Assembly: GCA_020626475.1 (NCBI GenBank)
Contig: JAHKZT010000049.1
Span: 1 to 5,127, forward strand
Length of the DNA stretch: 5,127 nucleotides
Direction of reading: 5' to 3'
Source: a bacterium
GTDB lineage: Bacteria; Patescibacteriota; Saccharimonadia; Saccharimonadales; Saccharimonadaceae
Positions 4,773-5,127 of this stretch are shown one piece after another (position 1 is the first letter of the stretch; the number at the start of each line of letters is the position of its first letter). The notes beneath the pieces are model-generated. The model saw only the letters and a program-made list of their open reading frames with translations. It ran no database searches and was not told where the DNA came from. The position numbers were made by a program, and so were the translations under genes.

Positions 4773-5127
4773 TGATCGATAATATTGAAATTAGTGGCTC
4801 TAACTACAAAGTAGAAGAGAGCTTCAAAAAATACGTTATCAAGCGTATTGGCAAACTCGATCGTCACCTACCACGCGACCATCGCAAAGATGTTGTCGTA
4901 AAGGTTGTCGTCACCGAAGTTGACCGCGCTCATGGCAATAAGTATGAGATTTCTGTTTCTATGGATATTCCTGGTGGCAAGGTTCTCGCCGCAAAAGATC
5001 AGGCATCAAATGTTTATGCTGGTATTGATATTATTGAGGCAAAGCTTGATGGTCAGATTCGCCGTTTTAAGACCGAGAAAACTAACTACGACAAGAAAGG
5101 ATTCCTAAAGCGTCTTTTGAAGAAGTA
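4772..5127 (+). CDS. hpf: Ribosome hibernation-promoting factor, S30AE family (end at window edge)
   Basis: The protein binds the 30S decoding region and silences ribosomes under stress (family knowledge for HPF/RaiA). The readable part is 118 codons, followed by TA at 5126-5127; the next base decides whether this is a stop (TAA/TAG) or Tyr. The beta-alpha-beta-beta-beta-alpha pattern is visible: strand 3-8, helix 12-28, strands about 41-50, 57-66 and 69-74, then helix 78-100 with the typical DIIEAKLDGQIRRFK. The tail KKGFLKRLLKK is strongly basic. If the gene stops here it is the short form, without the C-terminal dimerisation domain of long HPF. The ATG overlaps the serS stop as TAATG. Whether it is RaiA-like or HPF-like in action cannot be told from this. 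Confidence 0.88.
   Translation, partial: MIDNIEISGSNYKVEESFKKYVIKRIGKLDRHLPRDHRKDVVVKVVVTEVDRAHGNKYEISVSMDIPGGKVLAAKDQASNVYAGIDIIEAKLDGQIRRFKTEKTNYDKKGFLKRLLKK

Noticed and set aside
4905..5108. A 67-codon forward frame inside the hibernation-factor gene
   Set aside because: It overlaps the S30AE coding region in another frame and has no ribosome-binding site or recognisable content.
550..5127. Reassigned UGA (Gly) as in Gracilibacteria and SR1
   Set aside because: All genes run full length without in-frame TGA, and their Trp codons are TGG, so the standard bacterial code suffices.

Overview
The window looks like chromosomal DNA from a host-associated Patescibacterium, most likely a Saccharibacterium (TM7). 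This is an inference from four things: moderate GC content; genes packed end to end with one-base stop/start overlaps; lead genes that start almost directly at a -10 box without a Shine-Dalgarno sequence; and a seryl-tRNA synthetase whose motif-3 region departs from the usual bacterial text in a way I associate with that group. No database search was possible. The standard bacterial code fits every gene: stops are TAA and TAG, and Trp is TGG.

Bases 1-549 hold no convincing protein gene but are dense in structure. In order they contain: a strong bulged hairpin (32-96); a perfect TATAAT box (149-154) followed by a short transcript candidate with paired ends and a Rho-independent terminator (about 161-258); three copies of a 17-bp quasi-palindrome with centres exactly 54 bp apart (322-446), the last two folding into a roughly 77-nt near-perfect hairpin; and the 3' half of a tRNA-Arg (anticodon TCG) without its 5' half (477-526). 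Together these suggest the edge of an integrated or decayed mobile element whose attachment site lay in a tRNA-Arg gene. This is the most unusual part of the window.

Bases 550-3449 are a two-gene ABC transporter operon: a 230-residue ATPase of the MacB/LolD/BceA type and a 735-residue permease with two FtsX-type modules. They overlap at a TAATG junction and should form one export or mechanotransmission-type complex in the cytoplasmic membrane. The substrate is unknown. No two-component system or periplasmic adaptor gene is visible beside them.

Bases 3471-5127 hold a translation-related pair: serS (seryl-tRNA synthetase, 433 residues), then a ribosome hibernation-promoting factor (S30AE family, 118 residues up to the window edge), again joined by TAATG and with a clear AAAGGAG ribosome-binding site. 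The promoter for serS overlaps a perfect 14-bp palindrome that covers the permease stop codon, so the two operons are separated only by this element and no terminator lies between them.
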